A stretch of DNA of 64,000 nucleotides from Sphingobacterium sp. ML3W. GTDB lineage: Bacteria; Bacteroidota; Bacteroidia; Sphingobacteriales; Sphingobacteriaceae. The position numbers and the translations under genes are program-made. The notes below the pieces were generated by a model that was given only the letters and a program-made list of their open reading frames with translations, did no database searches and was not told the DNA's origin. The stretch covers positions 1,612,001 to 1,676,000 of the forward strand of contig NZ_CP009278.1 of the NCBI RefSeq assembly GCF_000747525.1, in the 5' to 3' direction. The first letter of the stretch is position 1, and each line of letters begins with the position of its first letter. Positions 56,514-64,000 of the stretch are shown here, piece after piece.

Positions 56514-56544
56514 AAAGCCATTTCATAATCAATAAAATGGCTTT
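56514..56544. terminator. Bidirectional terminator, TlpA-like / PEP-mutase-like
   Basis: AAAGCCATTT (56514-56523) pairs with AAATGGCTTT (56535-56544), between convergent genes. Confidence 0.75.
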
Positions 56545-56549
56545 TATGC

Positions 56550-57299
56550 TTATTTCGGAAGTTTTGGGTGAATTAAAAAATCATGAAATAATTTCGTGTT
56601 TTCAGCCACTAAATACTCGTAAATTTTTGCACCATGGCTAAGCCTTTTTACTCCAATTTCCGATAATACAGCAGCTTTAGGAAGCTTGTCCGTTAAAAAT
56701 AAATTGAGAGGCAAGCGGGTTGAGTTTACTATTTTTTCAATATCAACTTTAGTTTCTGCCAAGGGTACAAAGAATCCATCGGCACCTGCTTGGTCATAGA
56801 TCTGCGCTCTTTTTAGGGTTTCCTCCAGCGCATTTTCATGCTTAGTCGTGTAAGTATCTGTTCTCGCATTGATAAATATATTTTTTGTCAATGCTTTAAT
56901 GGCTGCTATTTTATCTGAAAGAAGCGTTGCTTTGCCAAGTGTACGTGTAGACTTAACAACTTTTCCATCTTCTAAGTTGATGCCAGCCACTCCTAATTCA
57001 ACGAGTTGCTTGACATACTTGGCGACTTGATCAGGATCATCGGAGTAACCAGATTCAAAATCGACAGAAACGGGTATTTTAACAGATTTCACGATTCTTT
57101 CAACTATAAATAGTAATTCATCCACAGGCATCTGTTCCCCGTCGGCATAGCCAAGTGAATTGGCTATAGCATGACTGGAGCTTCCGAGGGCTTTAAAACC
57201 AGTAGATTCCGCTATTTTAGCGCTTTGTGCATCCCAAACATTTCCTAATAAAAGTAAATCATTTTGATGGTGTAGTTTTGAAAATTTTGTATAAGACAT
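56550..57299 (-). CDS. Isocitrate lyase/PEP-mutase superfamily protein
   Basis: TIM-barrel enzyme of 249 residues. Family marks: GNVWDAQSA near 20-27, GSSSHAIANSLGY (substrate loop), D80 in VSVDFESGY, NLEDG near 115, and INARTDTY. The catalytic Cys of true isocitrate lyase is absent, so a PEP-mutase-like lyase or oxaloacetate-decarboxylase-type reaction is more likely. A GGAGAA element precedes the ATG. Confidence 0.85.
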   Translation of the reverse strand: MSYTKFSKLHHQNDLLLLGNVWDAQSAKIAESTGFKALGSSSHAIANSLGYADGEQMPVDELLFIVERIVKSVKIPVSVDFESGYSDDPDQVAKYVKQLVELGVAGINLEDGKVVKSTRTLGKATLLSDKIAAIKALTKNIFINARTDTYTTKHENALEETLKRAQIYDQAGADGFFVPLAETKVDIEKIVNSTRLPLNLFLTDKLPKAAVLSEIGVKRLSHGAKIYEYLVAENTKLFHDFLIHPKLPK

Positions 57300-57386
57300 A
57301 TGGTATTCTCCGTTCTTTAAGATATAAAACAGGTCAAAGGGTACAATTGTTTTAGAACAGGAAAATAGTCGGAAATATACAGGTAC

Positions 57387-58304
57387 TTATTTCTCTGTAA
57401 GTCCAAAAATTGCAACATGTTCATTTTTGATATACAGGTTGAATGTCTGTTCTGCAATATCGTAGTGTAATTCTTTATTTTCAAGAATCTTATATAAGTC
57501 TGCTTCAATATTTTCACCCATACATGCACGCATCGTAGTTCCTAAGTTTGGGAAGGCAATGGTGTTGCTGTTGATCATAAAAGGACCAAAAAAATTATTA
57601 CAGCTGGAGTTTCCAGATATTTGTCCTTTATCCGCATCAAATAATAGAAAGGCATTATACTTGGCAACTTCCTTGCCATTCAAACTAATTAATTTCCACT
57701 TGTGTCTCGATAAAAATGCAGCTGCAGTTGGCAAAGATTGTTCATTTTTAGCCGCTGTTTTCGCTACTATTTTTACAAGTTCATATTGGTATGCCGACGC
57801 ATCTTGAGGTGGATTTTCTACCCGTGTTCGATTGACGATGATGGTATAAGTGTAACCCTCTTCATATTCAAATCCCTCGATATGACTATAGAAATATTCC
57901 CAATCATCTTTTGGGCTATATTTTACCTGTAAACATTTCATCTGACCTACACCTTGGCAATCGACACGTTTATCATTGATTTCCATCGTTAGGTTTTCGC
58001 CTGCTGATTGCGATTTATGTAATGTCTTTAAGAGTGTATAGCGATAACTGGGTTTGTTGGGTACAGGGTCTGCTAATTTTGTTCTTCTTAGACGTAGTTC
58101 ATAATTGTAATTTGGATCATACTCAAAGGAGTCGATACGCGCATAAAAGGGTTCCCAATCCTTACTATTATAATATTTTACTTGTAGTGCCTTTTCTTGA
58201 GGTATGCCACTTTTTAATTTTATTGTAACATCATTTGTCTGTGCCAATGATGTTAAACTGATTGTTGTGAGAGACAAAAATAATAGGGCTGAAAATTTGA
58301 TCAT
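57387..58304 (-). CDS. Secreted DUF4377-DUF4377-META protein
   Basis: 305 residues with a signal peptide (cleavage near SLAQ). Two tandem DUF4377 units (about 24-98 and 105-182) share the pattern CLQVKY...DWE-FY..I-GFEYE-GYTY...R-R. A META domain follows (about 188-305: KWKLISLNGKEV, then SGNSSCNNFFG and MRACMG). META/HslJ proteins are envelope stress-related; this combined form has no known role. The first DUF4377 lacks the Cys pair that the second keeps (DCQG and MKCLQV). Confidence 0.85.
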   Translation of the reverse strand: MIKFSALLFLSLTTISLTSLAQTNDVTIKLKSGIPQEKALQVKYYNSKDWEPFYARIDSFEYDPNYNYELRLRRTKLADPVPNKPSYRYTLLKTLHKSQSAGENLTMEINDKRVDCQGVGQMKCLQVKYSPKDDWEYFYSHIEGFEYEEGYTYTIIVNRTRVENPPQDASAYQYELVKIVAKTAAKNEQSLPTAAAFLSRHKWKLISLNGKEVAKYNAFLLFDADKGQISGNSSCNNFFGPFMINSNTIAFPNLGTTMRACMGENIEADLYKILENKELHYDIAEQTFNLYIKNEHVAIFGLTEK

Positions 58305-58362
58305 ATGCTTTATTTGTAAATAGAAAACGTTGTGTCATTAAAAAATATTGTATTTTTAATGC

Positions 58363-59244
58363 ATGAACCTTTTAAACAAAGTTATTGTTTTTTCTTTCTT
58401 ATTCGTACAGTTTCATAATGGGTACAGCCAAAGTAGTAAACAGACCTTCAAGTCGCAGTTCGCATTGGCTGAAATTATCGATAAACAATTAAGTGAAATA
58501 TCTGGAATTACTTATGCCACACAATCTTCTTACTTTTGGGTTCATAATGACAGCGGTGATGGGGCTCGGATTTATTTAATTGACAAAGAATGCAAATTAC
58601 TTTGTGACTATGAACTGGAAGCTATTGATGTAAAGGATTGTGAAGATATGGCTCGCGTAATAATCAGCGGGAAACCCTATTTAATTTTGGCGGATATTGG
58701 AGACAATCGGGCTATTCGTACTCATATTACGTTGTATATATTCCCGGAGCCTATATATAAATCCGGGGATAACGCCATGCTGATAGCAAAGAAAGAAATT
58801 CGAACCGTAACCCTGCGGTATAGCGATGGACCGCGGGACGCCGAGGCATTATTTATAGACCCGAAAGATCGACAACTTTATGTAATTTCGAAAAGAGATT
58901 TTCAATCGACGGTTTATAAGGCAGTTATATTTAACGATTTGAAAAAGAATAATGCGCTACTCTCACCAATTATAAAATTGCCTTTTACTTTTGTAACCTC
59001 TGCCGATATCAGCACTTCAGGTGACGAGATTCTTATTAAAAATTTGACTGAAATTTTCTATTGGAAAAGAAACAGGAATGAATCAGTGGAACATACCTTG
59101 TCCAAAAAACCAACCTCAATACCTTATCAAGTCGAGCCACAAGGAGAAGCCATTACTTTTGGAGGAAACGAAGAAGGTTTTTATACAATAAGTGAACGCC
59201 CATTTGGTCTTAAATCATATCTTTATTTTTTTGAAAAACGATAA
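58363..59244 (+). CDS. Secreted propeller-like protein of unknown function
   Basis: 293 residues with a signal peptide ending near GYSQ. Repeating beta motifs (SGITYATQSSYFWVHNDSGD, ADIGDN, RDAEALFIDP, LYVISKRD, GEAITFGG) suggest a beta-propeller resembling phytase- or SdiA-regulated-like domains. Acidic residues in NDSGD and DIGDN could bind Ca. I cannot assign an activity. It ends 1 nt before the esterase gene, so the two are an operon and probably act together outside the cytoplasm. Confidence 0.7.
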   Translation: MNLLNKVIVFSFLFVQFHNGYSQSSKQTFKSQFALAEIIDKQLSEISGITYATQSSYFWVHNDSGDGARIYLIDKECKLLCDYELEAIDVKDCEDMARVIISGKPYLILADIGDNRAIRTHITLYIFPEPIYKSGDNAMLIAKKEIRTVTLRYSDGPRDAEALFIDPKDRQLYVISKRDFQSTVYKAVIFNDLKKNNALLSPIIKLPFTFVTSADISTSGDEILIKNLTEIFYWKRNRNESVEHTLSKKPTSIPYQVEPQGEAITFGGNEEGFYTISERPFGLKSYLYFFEKR

Positions 59245-59245
59245 C

Positions 59246-60079
59246 ATGAAAAACAACAATCACAACTATTGCTTAGTTACGCTATTCTTATTCTTCTTAT
59301 GCGCCAATACACACGCTGCAATTGTAGATACCTTAAATATCAATAGTAAAAGCATGTCAAAAGAAGTAAAAGCAGTTGTTATACTTCCGGAAAAGTACGA
59401 TAAGTCACAACAATATCCAGTGTTATACCTGCTACATGGCTATGGAGGGCGATATGATAATTGGGTTAATAATGTCCCTGAAGTAAAGAAGCTCGTCGAT
59501 ACCTATAATTATATCGTGGTGTGCCCTGATGGTGGTGTCGATAGTTGGTATTGGGATATTCAAGGTGACAATAACTATCAATATGATACTTTTATCAGTG
59601 GAGAGTTGCCCGCATATATCGATGCACATTATATGACCAAAAAAGAAAGAACTGGCCGAGCGATCACTGGCTTGAGTATGGGTGGTCATGGTGCCATTAC
59701 GTTGGCGATTAAACATCAAGATGTATATGGCGCAGCTGGAAGTACCTCTGGTGGCTTAGATATTCGTCCGTTCCCAATGAATTGGAATATCAAAAGTAGG
59801 ATTGGCACATACGCAACACAACCACAGGAATGGGAAACCAGATCTGCTATCAATATGGTGCATCTACTTACCCCAAATCAATTGGAACTTATTATAGATT
59901 GTGGTAAAGAGGATTTTTTTTATAACGTGAATCTAGCCGTTCATGATAAATTAGATTACTATAATATTCCACATACTTTTATTACCCGCGCTGGTGCTCA
60001 TAATTGGGATTACTGGTCTAAATCCATTGTTTATCAGATGGCATTCTTTCATGATTTTTTCAATAAAAAACACAGTTAA
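59246..60079 (+). CDS. Secreted alpha/beta-hydrolase esterase
   Basis: 277 residues from the ATG at 59246, which begins with a signal peptide (ends near THAA). An upstream Met (59192) lies inside the previous gene and is rejected. The nucleophile S144 is in GLSMGGHG, the oxyanion-type HGYGG near 64-68, the acid in IIDCGKEDFFY and the His in AGAHNWDYW. It resembles the antigen-85/esterase D (S-formylglutathione hydrolase-like) group, which includes feruloyl and acetyl esterases. Confidence 0.88.
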   Translation: MKNNNHNYCLVTLFLFFLCANTHAAIVDTLNINSKSMSKEVKAVVILPEKYDKSQQYPVLYLLHGYGGRYDNWVNNVPEVKKLVDTYNYIVVCPDGGVDSWYWDIQGDNNYQYDTFISGELPAYIDAHYMTKKERTGRAITGLSMGGHGAITLAIKHQDVYGAAGSTSGGLDIRPFPMNWNIKSRIGTYATQPQEWETRSAINMVHLLTPNQLELIIDCGKEDFFYNVNLAVHDKLDYYNIPHTFITRAGAHNWDYWSKSIVYQMAFFHDFFNKKHS

Positions 60080-60172
60080 AAAAAATTTAGATAAATAATT
60101 GGCTTTTTTGGATAAATAATTTAGCTTTGTATTGAAGATATTTTTATAACCAAATTATAAACTTAATACTAT

Positions 60173-60199
60173 AAAGCCTTGTTAACCACAAGGCTTTTT
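60173..60199 (+). terminator. Terminator of the propeller-esterase operon
   Basis: AAAGCCTTG (60173-60181) pairs with CAAGGCTTT (60189-60197), then T-run; its left arm contains the -33 TTG of the next promoter. Confidence 0.8.
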
Positions 60200-60208
60200 T
60201 TATCTTTG
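60179..60208 (+). promoter_or_regulatory. Promoter of TonB receptor / DUF4249 operon
   Basis: TTG (60179-60181), exactly 19 nt, then TATCTTTG (60201-60208): a consensus Bacteroidota promoter overlapping the upstream terminator. ATG follows 21 nt later. Confidence 0.8.
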
Positions 60209-60229
60209 AGAAATTACTAAATTAGAAAA

Positions 60230-62566
60230 ATGCGTCGATTACTTAAGCTTATCCCTATCCTTTTAGCCTGCTTTCTCTTTATTTTAAATCAAACTTTCGC
60301 GCAAAGTAAGTTTCAATATTCTGGTTATATCAAGAATGGTGCAAACGGTGAAACGCTGGTAGGAGCAGTTGTACGTGATTTAAACTCAAGTCAAATCGCA
60401 AGAACAAATAATTATGGTTTTTTCTCTATCCAATTGCCTGAAGGCAAGCAATCCTTTGCAATCTCTTATGTCGGTTTTGATGAACAGATATTCGATGTAA
60501 CCATAAGCCGAGATAGCGTTTTGAACGTCGAAATGACGCCAAGTGGAAATAAGTTGGAAGAGGTCGTGGTATCCGGAAGAAGAAAAGTTGGAAATGTCTC
60601 AGGAGTGCAGACAGGTTTAGTTAAATTGGAAATTAAAGACATTAAAAATATTCCTGTTGTATTTGGTGAACAAGACGTGTTGAAAACAATCCAATTATTA
60701 CCAGGAGTGACCAGTGGAGGTGAGGGAAGTAGTTCATTTTATGTACGCGGTGGTGGTGGGGATCAAAACTTGATTTTGTTGGATGAAGCTGCTGTATATA
60801 ACGCCTCCCATCTTTTTGGTTTTTTCTCTACGTTTAATTCCGATGCCATCAAGGATGTTAATTTTTATAAAGGAGGGATGCCAGCCTATTTTGGAGGAAA
60901 AGTATCTTCTGTTATGGATATCAGTATGATCGATGGTAACAATAAGGAATTCGGCGTTGAAGGTGGTGTCGGTCTGATTGCTTCGCGCCTTAAAGTTGAA
61001 GGACCTATTGTAAAAGACAAAGGTTCCTTTATGATCAGTGGCCGTAGAACTTATGCCGATCTGTTCTTGAAACTTTCTAAAGATGAAGATGTCAACCAAA
61101 GTAAACTGTTCTTTTATGATCTCAATGCAAAAGTAAACTACCGCTTTAATAATAAAAACTCCTTGTTCTTGTCTGGATATTTTGGGAAAGATGCCATGGC
61201 CTATAGCAATCTTTTCGATTTCAATTGGGGGAATGCCACTGGGACTGTTCGATGGAATCATGTATGGAACAATAAATTGTTTAGCAACACGACCTTTATT
61301 TACAGTGATTTTAATTATAATGTCAATATAGAAGATAACTCAAATTTTAAGATTACCTCTAAAATCGAAAACATCAATCTGAAGCAGGACTTTCAATATT
61401 ATCCGAATAATGATCATCAGATTCGTTTTGGTCTTCAAACTTCCATGCAGACTATTCGGCCTGCAAGTCTATATGGAGGAGATGGGTCAGCAGTAAATAC
61501 CATTGAGATTGAACCACGCAAAGGTTTAGAAACAGCAGTATATGTCTCAGATGAATGGACGTTGTCGGATAAATTCAAAGCTTTATATGGCTTAAGGGTA
61601 AATCAGTATAGTATGTTGGGGCCAGGCACGATCTATAGTTTTGATGCGGCAGGTAATCCGATTGAAAAAATATTGTATGGTAAAAATAAAGTAATTAAAA
61701 ATTATCTGACCTTCGAACCACGTCTATCTTTGAACTATATGTTTAATGATATGCAGAGTGTAAAAGCTTCGTTTAATCGTAATTCGCAAAATTTACATCA
61801 ATTGACCAATACCACATCCAGTCTTCCTACGGACCAGTTTGTATTGAGTTCAAATAATATCAAGCCCCAGTTGGCCAGTCAAGTCTCCTTAGGTTACTTT
61901 CAAAATTTTCAGGACGCAAAGTATGAAGCTTCTGTAGAGACCTATTATAAAGATTTACAAAATCAGATAGACTTTAAAAATGGTGCAGACCTACAAGCAA
62001 ATGAAATGCTAGATGGTGAACTTTTATTTGGTAAAGGCAGGGCTTATGGTGTTGAATGGTTTTTGAAGAAAAATAAGGGAAAATTGACCGGGTGGTTAAG
62101 TTATACCTTATCAAAAAGCGAGCGTCAATTCGATCAGATCAATGCCGGAGAATGGTTTAATGCAAGACAAGATAAGACGCATAATGTATCTTTGGTAGCG
62201 ATGTATAAATTGACAAATAAGTGGACCTTAGGGGGAACATTTGTGTACTATACGGGCGATGCGGTTACTTTTCCATCAGGAAAATATCAAGTGGATGGCA
62301 AGACATTATTTTATTATACGGATCGTAATCGTTATCGTATGCCCAACTATCATCGTCTGGATGTGTCAGCAACATATGATCCAGGAGCGAAGTTAAACAA
62401 ACGCTACTCTTCTTCTTGGTCATTTGGACTGTACAATGCCTATAATCGGAAAAATGCCTACTTAATTGATTTCAAAGAAAATGAAGATAACCCTAATATT
62501 ACGGAAGCTTATCGGATCGCTTTGTTTGGAATCATTCCTTCTGTCACTTGGAATTTTAAATTTTAA
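60230..62566 (+). CDS. TonB-dependent receptor with CarboxypepD-like N-terminus
   Basis: 778 residues: signal peptide (ends near FAQS), carboxypeptidase-regulatory-like domain (about 28-108), plug (about 115-230 with FYVRGGGGDQNLILLDEAAVY), then the barrel ending in SVTWNFKF. This group pairs with a DUF4249 lipoprotein, found 2 nt downstream, rather than with SusD. The ligand is unknown; iron complexes and small peptides are candidates for such pairs, not proven here. Confidence 0.93.
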   Translation: MRRLLKLIPILLACFLFILNQTFAQSKFQYSGYIKNGANGETLVGAVVRDLNSSQIARTNNYGFFSIQLPEGKQSFAISYVGFDEQIFDVTISRDSVLNVEMTPSGNKLEEVVVSGRRKVGNVSGVQTGLVKLEIKDIKNIPVVFGEQDVLKTIQLLPGVTSGGEGSSSFYVRGGGGDQNLILLDEAAVYNASHLFGFFSTFNSDAIKDVNFYKGGMPAYFGGKVSSVMDISMIDGNNKEFGVEGGVGLIASRLKVEGPIVKDKGSFMISGRRTYADLFLKLSKDEDVNQSKLFFYDLNAKVNYRFNNKNSLFLSGYFGKDAMAYSNLFDFNWGNATGTVRWNHVWNNKLFSNTTFIYSDFNYNVNIEDNSNFKITSKIENINLKQDFQYYPNNDHQIRFGLQTSMQTIRPASLYGGDGSAVNTIEIEPRKGLETAVYVSDEWTLSDKFKALYGLRVNQYSMLGPGTIYSFDAAGNPIEKILYGKNKVIKNYLTFEPRLSLNYMFNDMQSVKASFNRNSQNLHQLTNTTSSLPTDQFVLSSNNIKPQLASQVSLGYFQNFQDAKYEASVETYYKDLQNQIDFKNGADLQANEMLDGELLFGKGRAYGVEWFLKKNKGKLTGWLSYTLSKSERQFDQINAGEWFNARQDKTHNVSLVAMYKLTNKWTLGGTFVYYTGDAVTFPSGKYQVDGKTLFYYTDRNRYRMPNYHRLDVSATYDPGAKLNKRYSSSWSFGLYNAYNRKNAYLIDFKENEDNPNITEAYRIALFGIIPSVTWNFKF

Positions 62567-62568
62567 TA

Positions 62569-63375
62569 ATGAAAATGAAATTATTTTTAAATTATATCTC
62601 CCTATTCATGATTTTATTCCTAGGTTCTTGCGAGGATAAGATCGATCTTGAATTGGGCTCTATTGAAGAGAAGTATGTCATCGTAGCCGACTTACATAAT
62701 GCCAATCCATCGCAAACGATTCAAATCAATAAAGCTGTTGATTTTTCTAACAATACAACTAAAAACCCTGTACTAGGAGCACATGTATTGGTAGAAAATA
62801 CGACGAGTGGACGATCCTATAAATTTGTAGATGGAGGTGATGGGAGCTACACTATCGATAAAATGACTTTAAATGAAGGCGACTCTTATGCTCTTCATAT
62901 TGAAATGTCCGATGGTGAAGCATTTGAAGCAACGTGTAAAATGCCCGTTTTTGTCAATGTCGACTCTATTGGCCTCCTTCGTAAAAAAAGATTTGATGAA
63001 GAGTATATATATGCAACATTGAGCTTTGTCGATCCTGTAGGGGAAGAGAATTATTATAAATACAAATTGAAGTTAAATGACGAAGAATTTAAATTCAGTG
63101 ACGTCTTTAGTGACAAGTTTAATGACGGTTTACTCGTTGAACATGAAATAACAAATGAAGACAATGATTTAAAAGTTGGGGATCGGATTCAGATATTAAG
63201 GCAGTGTATCGCAAAAGATGTGTACACGTATTGGTCCAATATTCAGGGTCAAAATCCAGGATCAGCAGCACCTTTTAATCCAATTTCTAATATTTCCAAT
63301 GGAGCTTTGGGGTATTTTAGCGTCAGTAGTGCACAGTATTACCACCTAGATGTAGCAGAAAAGCGAAAATTATAG
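62569..63375 (+). CDS. DUF4249 lipoprotein
   Basis: 268 residues with a lipobox (LGSC, Cys near 21). The DUF4249 domain fills the rest: KYVIVADLHN opening, PVLGAHVLVEN (a small beta-sandwich), DGSYTIDKM, then a Tyr-rich region with YWSNIQGQNPGSAAPFNPISNISNGALGYF, the conserved family end. The protein is expected at the outer-membrane periplasmic or cell surface, helping the receptor it follows in the operon. Its 3' end overlaps the convergent deacetylase gene by 6 nt. Confidence 0.88.
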   Translation: MKMKLFLNYISLFMILFLGSCEDKIDLELGSIEEKYVIVADLHNANPSQTIQINKAVDFSNNTTKNPVLGAHVLVENTTSGRSYKFVDGGDGSYTIDKMTLNEGDSYALHIEMSDGEAFEATCKMPVFVNVDSIGLLRKKRFDEEYIYATLSFVDPVGEENYYKYKLKLNDEEFKFSDVFSDKFNDGLLVEHEITNEDNDLKVGDRIQILRQCIAKDVYTYWSNIQGQNPGSAAPFNPISNISNGALGYFSVSSAQYYHLDVAEKRKL

Positions 63376-63978
63376 TACTTCAAAACGATAGTTTTTAGCG
63401 AGAAGGTATACTATGGCTTTTGGAAGTGCGTATGTTACACGTGGGATTGCCTTTATATTATCATGAAAGACAATGATGGAACCATTTTCGGTGTTTTCAA
63501 TTGTATTCTTGTAACATTTTTCAGGACTCAAAGATAGGTCGAAATCACCGGTAAGGACATCCCACATGATGATTTCGTAATTTGGATACAAAGTTTTCAG
63601 TTGTGACTTTTTTGCCCTACCATAAGGAGGACGAAACAGCTTACTTTTGGTTAAATGTTGGCATTTTTCAATATTTTCTAAATATTCTTCATCTGTAGTT
63701 ATCCAGCCTTTCAGATGATTATAGGTGTGATTACCCACTTGATGCCCTTCTTCCAAAATTCTTTCAAACAAATGTGGATTTTTTTTAATATTTTCACCTA
63801 CGCAAAAAAAAGTCGCCTTGATGTTGTATTCCTTTAGTGTATCTAAAACAAAAGGAGTGAGTTCTGGAATAGGTCCATCATCAAATGTGAGATAAATTTT
63901 GTTTTCTTTCCTAGATTTATTCCAAATTGATTTTGGATAAAACAGTTTAAGAAAGAAAGGTGCTTTAACAAGATACAT
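63370..63978 (-). CDS. Polysaccharide deacetylase family protein (NodB-like)
   Basis: 202 residues, one NodB domain. Motifs in order: TFDDGP (D33, D34), H84-x3-H88 in GNHTYNH, RPPYGRAK, and a late FHDN. These are the metal and catalytic residues of CE4 deacetylases, which remove acetyl groups from peptidoglycan or glycan chains. No clear signal peptide, only a weakly hydrophobic N-terminus, so it may be membrane-associated. It is complete, starting 22 nt from the window end. Confidence 0.9.
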   Translation of the reverse strand: MYLVKAPFFLKLFYPKSIWNKSRKENKIYLTFDDGPIPELTPFVLDTLKEYNIKATFFCVGENIKKNPHLFERILEEGHQVGNHTYNHLKGWITTDEEYLENIEKCQHLTKSKLFRPPYGRAKKSQLKTLYPNYEIIMWDVLTGDFDLSLSPEKCYKNTIENTENGSIIVFHDNIKAIPRVTYALPKAIVYLLAKNYRFEVL

Positions 63979-64000
63979 ACATTACATTTTAACAAATGTA

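Noticed and set aside
59192-59245. Upstream start for the esterase
   Set aside because: It begins inside the previous gene and would place 18 residues before a good signal peptide.
60734-61261. A 175-residue minus-strand open frame
   Set aside because: It lies wholly inside the TonB receptor gene, which has all expected domains.

Overview
The window is chromosomal DNA from a member of the Bacteroidota, most likely the Sphingobacteriaceae (Sphingobacterium-like). The evidence is: Bacteroidota-type promoters (TTG / 19-21 nt / TAnnTTTG) before many genes; TonB-dependent receptors with carboxypeptidase-like N-termini; DUF4249, DUF4377, DUF1543 and DUF3050 proteins; an ssrA gene encoding the tag GEENYALAA; and low-GC DNA with few Shine-Dalgarno sequences. 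The species call is inference. No plasmid, prophage or CRISPR signature was seen, and no tRNA or rRNA gene. One complete insertion sequence is present.

Layout. 1-4201: 3' part of a large DUF4011/DUF3320 helicase-nuclease cut by the window edge. 4401-12042: core genes (rpsF-rpsR-rplI, dapA, ligA), a surface-lipid pair (GT2 glycosyltransferase and LpxL-like acyltransferase), a WbqC-family protein and an outer-membrane barrel protein. 12070-16214: PPK2, DUF3050, an EEP-family phosphodiesterase, FKBP and folB. 16291-17743: a 1.45-kb stretch with no recognisable gene, ending in a terminator. 17814-22975: cyclophilin, phosphoesterase, pirin, an ANT(6)-like aminoglycoside nucleotidyltransferase, DUF808 and a small winged-helix-like protein. 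23078-23589: ssrA (tmRNA, minus strand) with a repeat cluster beside its 3' end. 23752-34673: a Lys/Ala/Pro repeat protein, M3 peptidase, class A beta-lactamase-like hydrolase, a J-domain/KTSC protein, cystathionine beta-synthase-like enzyme, AMP nucleosidase, clpP-clpX and a stand-alone HsdR-N nuclease-like protein facing holA.

35937-40659: a tetR-tolC-hlyD-MFS tripartite efflux operon whose promoter is covered by two tandem copies of a palindromic operator. 51248-55279: a second, diverged tolC-hlyD-MFS operon with no regulator beside it. Between them lie a DoxX-like protein, a TonB receptor divergent from a secreted metzincin-like lipoprotein with a discoidin domain, an ABC-F ATPase, and an IS4-type element (about 48393-49740). 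That element has 10-bp target duplications and has separated a PEGA-domain lipoprotein gene from its apparent promoter. 55288-63978: MaoC hydratase, TlpA-like thioredoxin, PEP-mutase-like enzyme, a DUF4377-DUF4377-META protein, a propeller-like secreted protein with an esterase, a TonB receptor with a DUF4249 lipoprotein, and a polysaccharide deacetylase.

No clearly new multigene system is visible. The observations most worth following are the IS-split promoter, the tandem TetR operators, the gene-free 1.45-kb block, a recurring promoter layout that predicts leaderless mRNAs, the ssrA-adjacent repeats and the receptor/metzincin pair.
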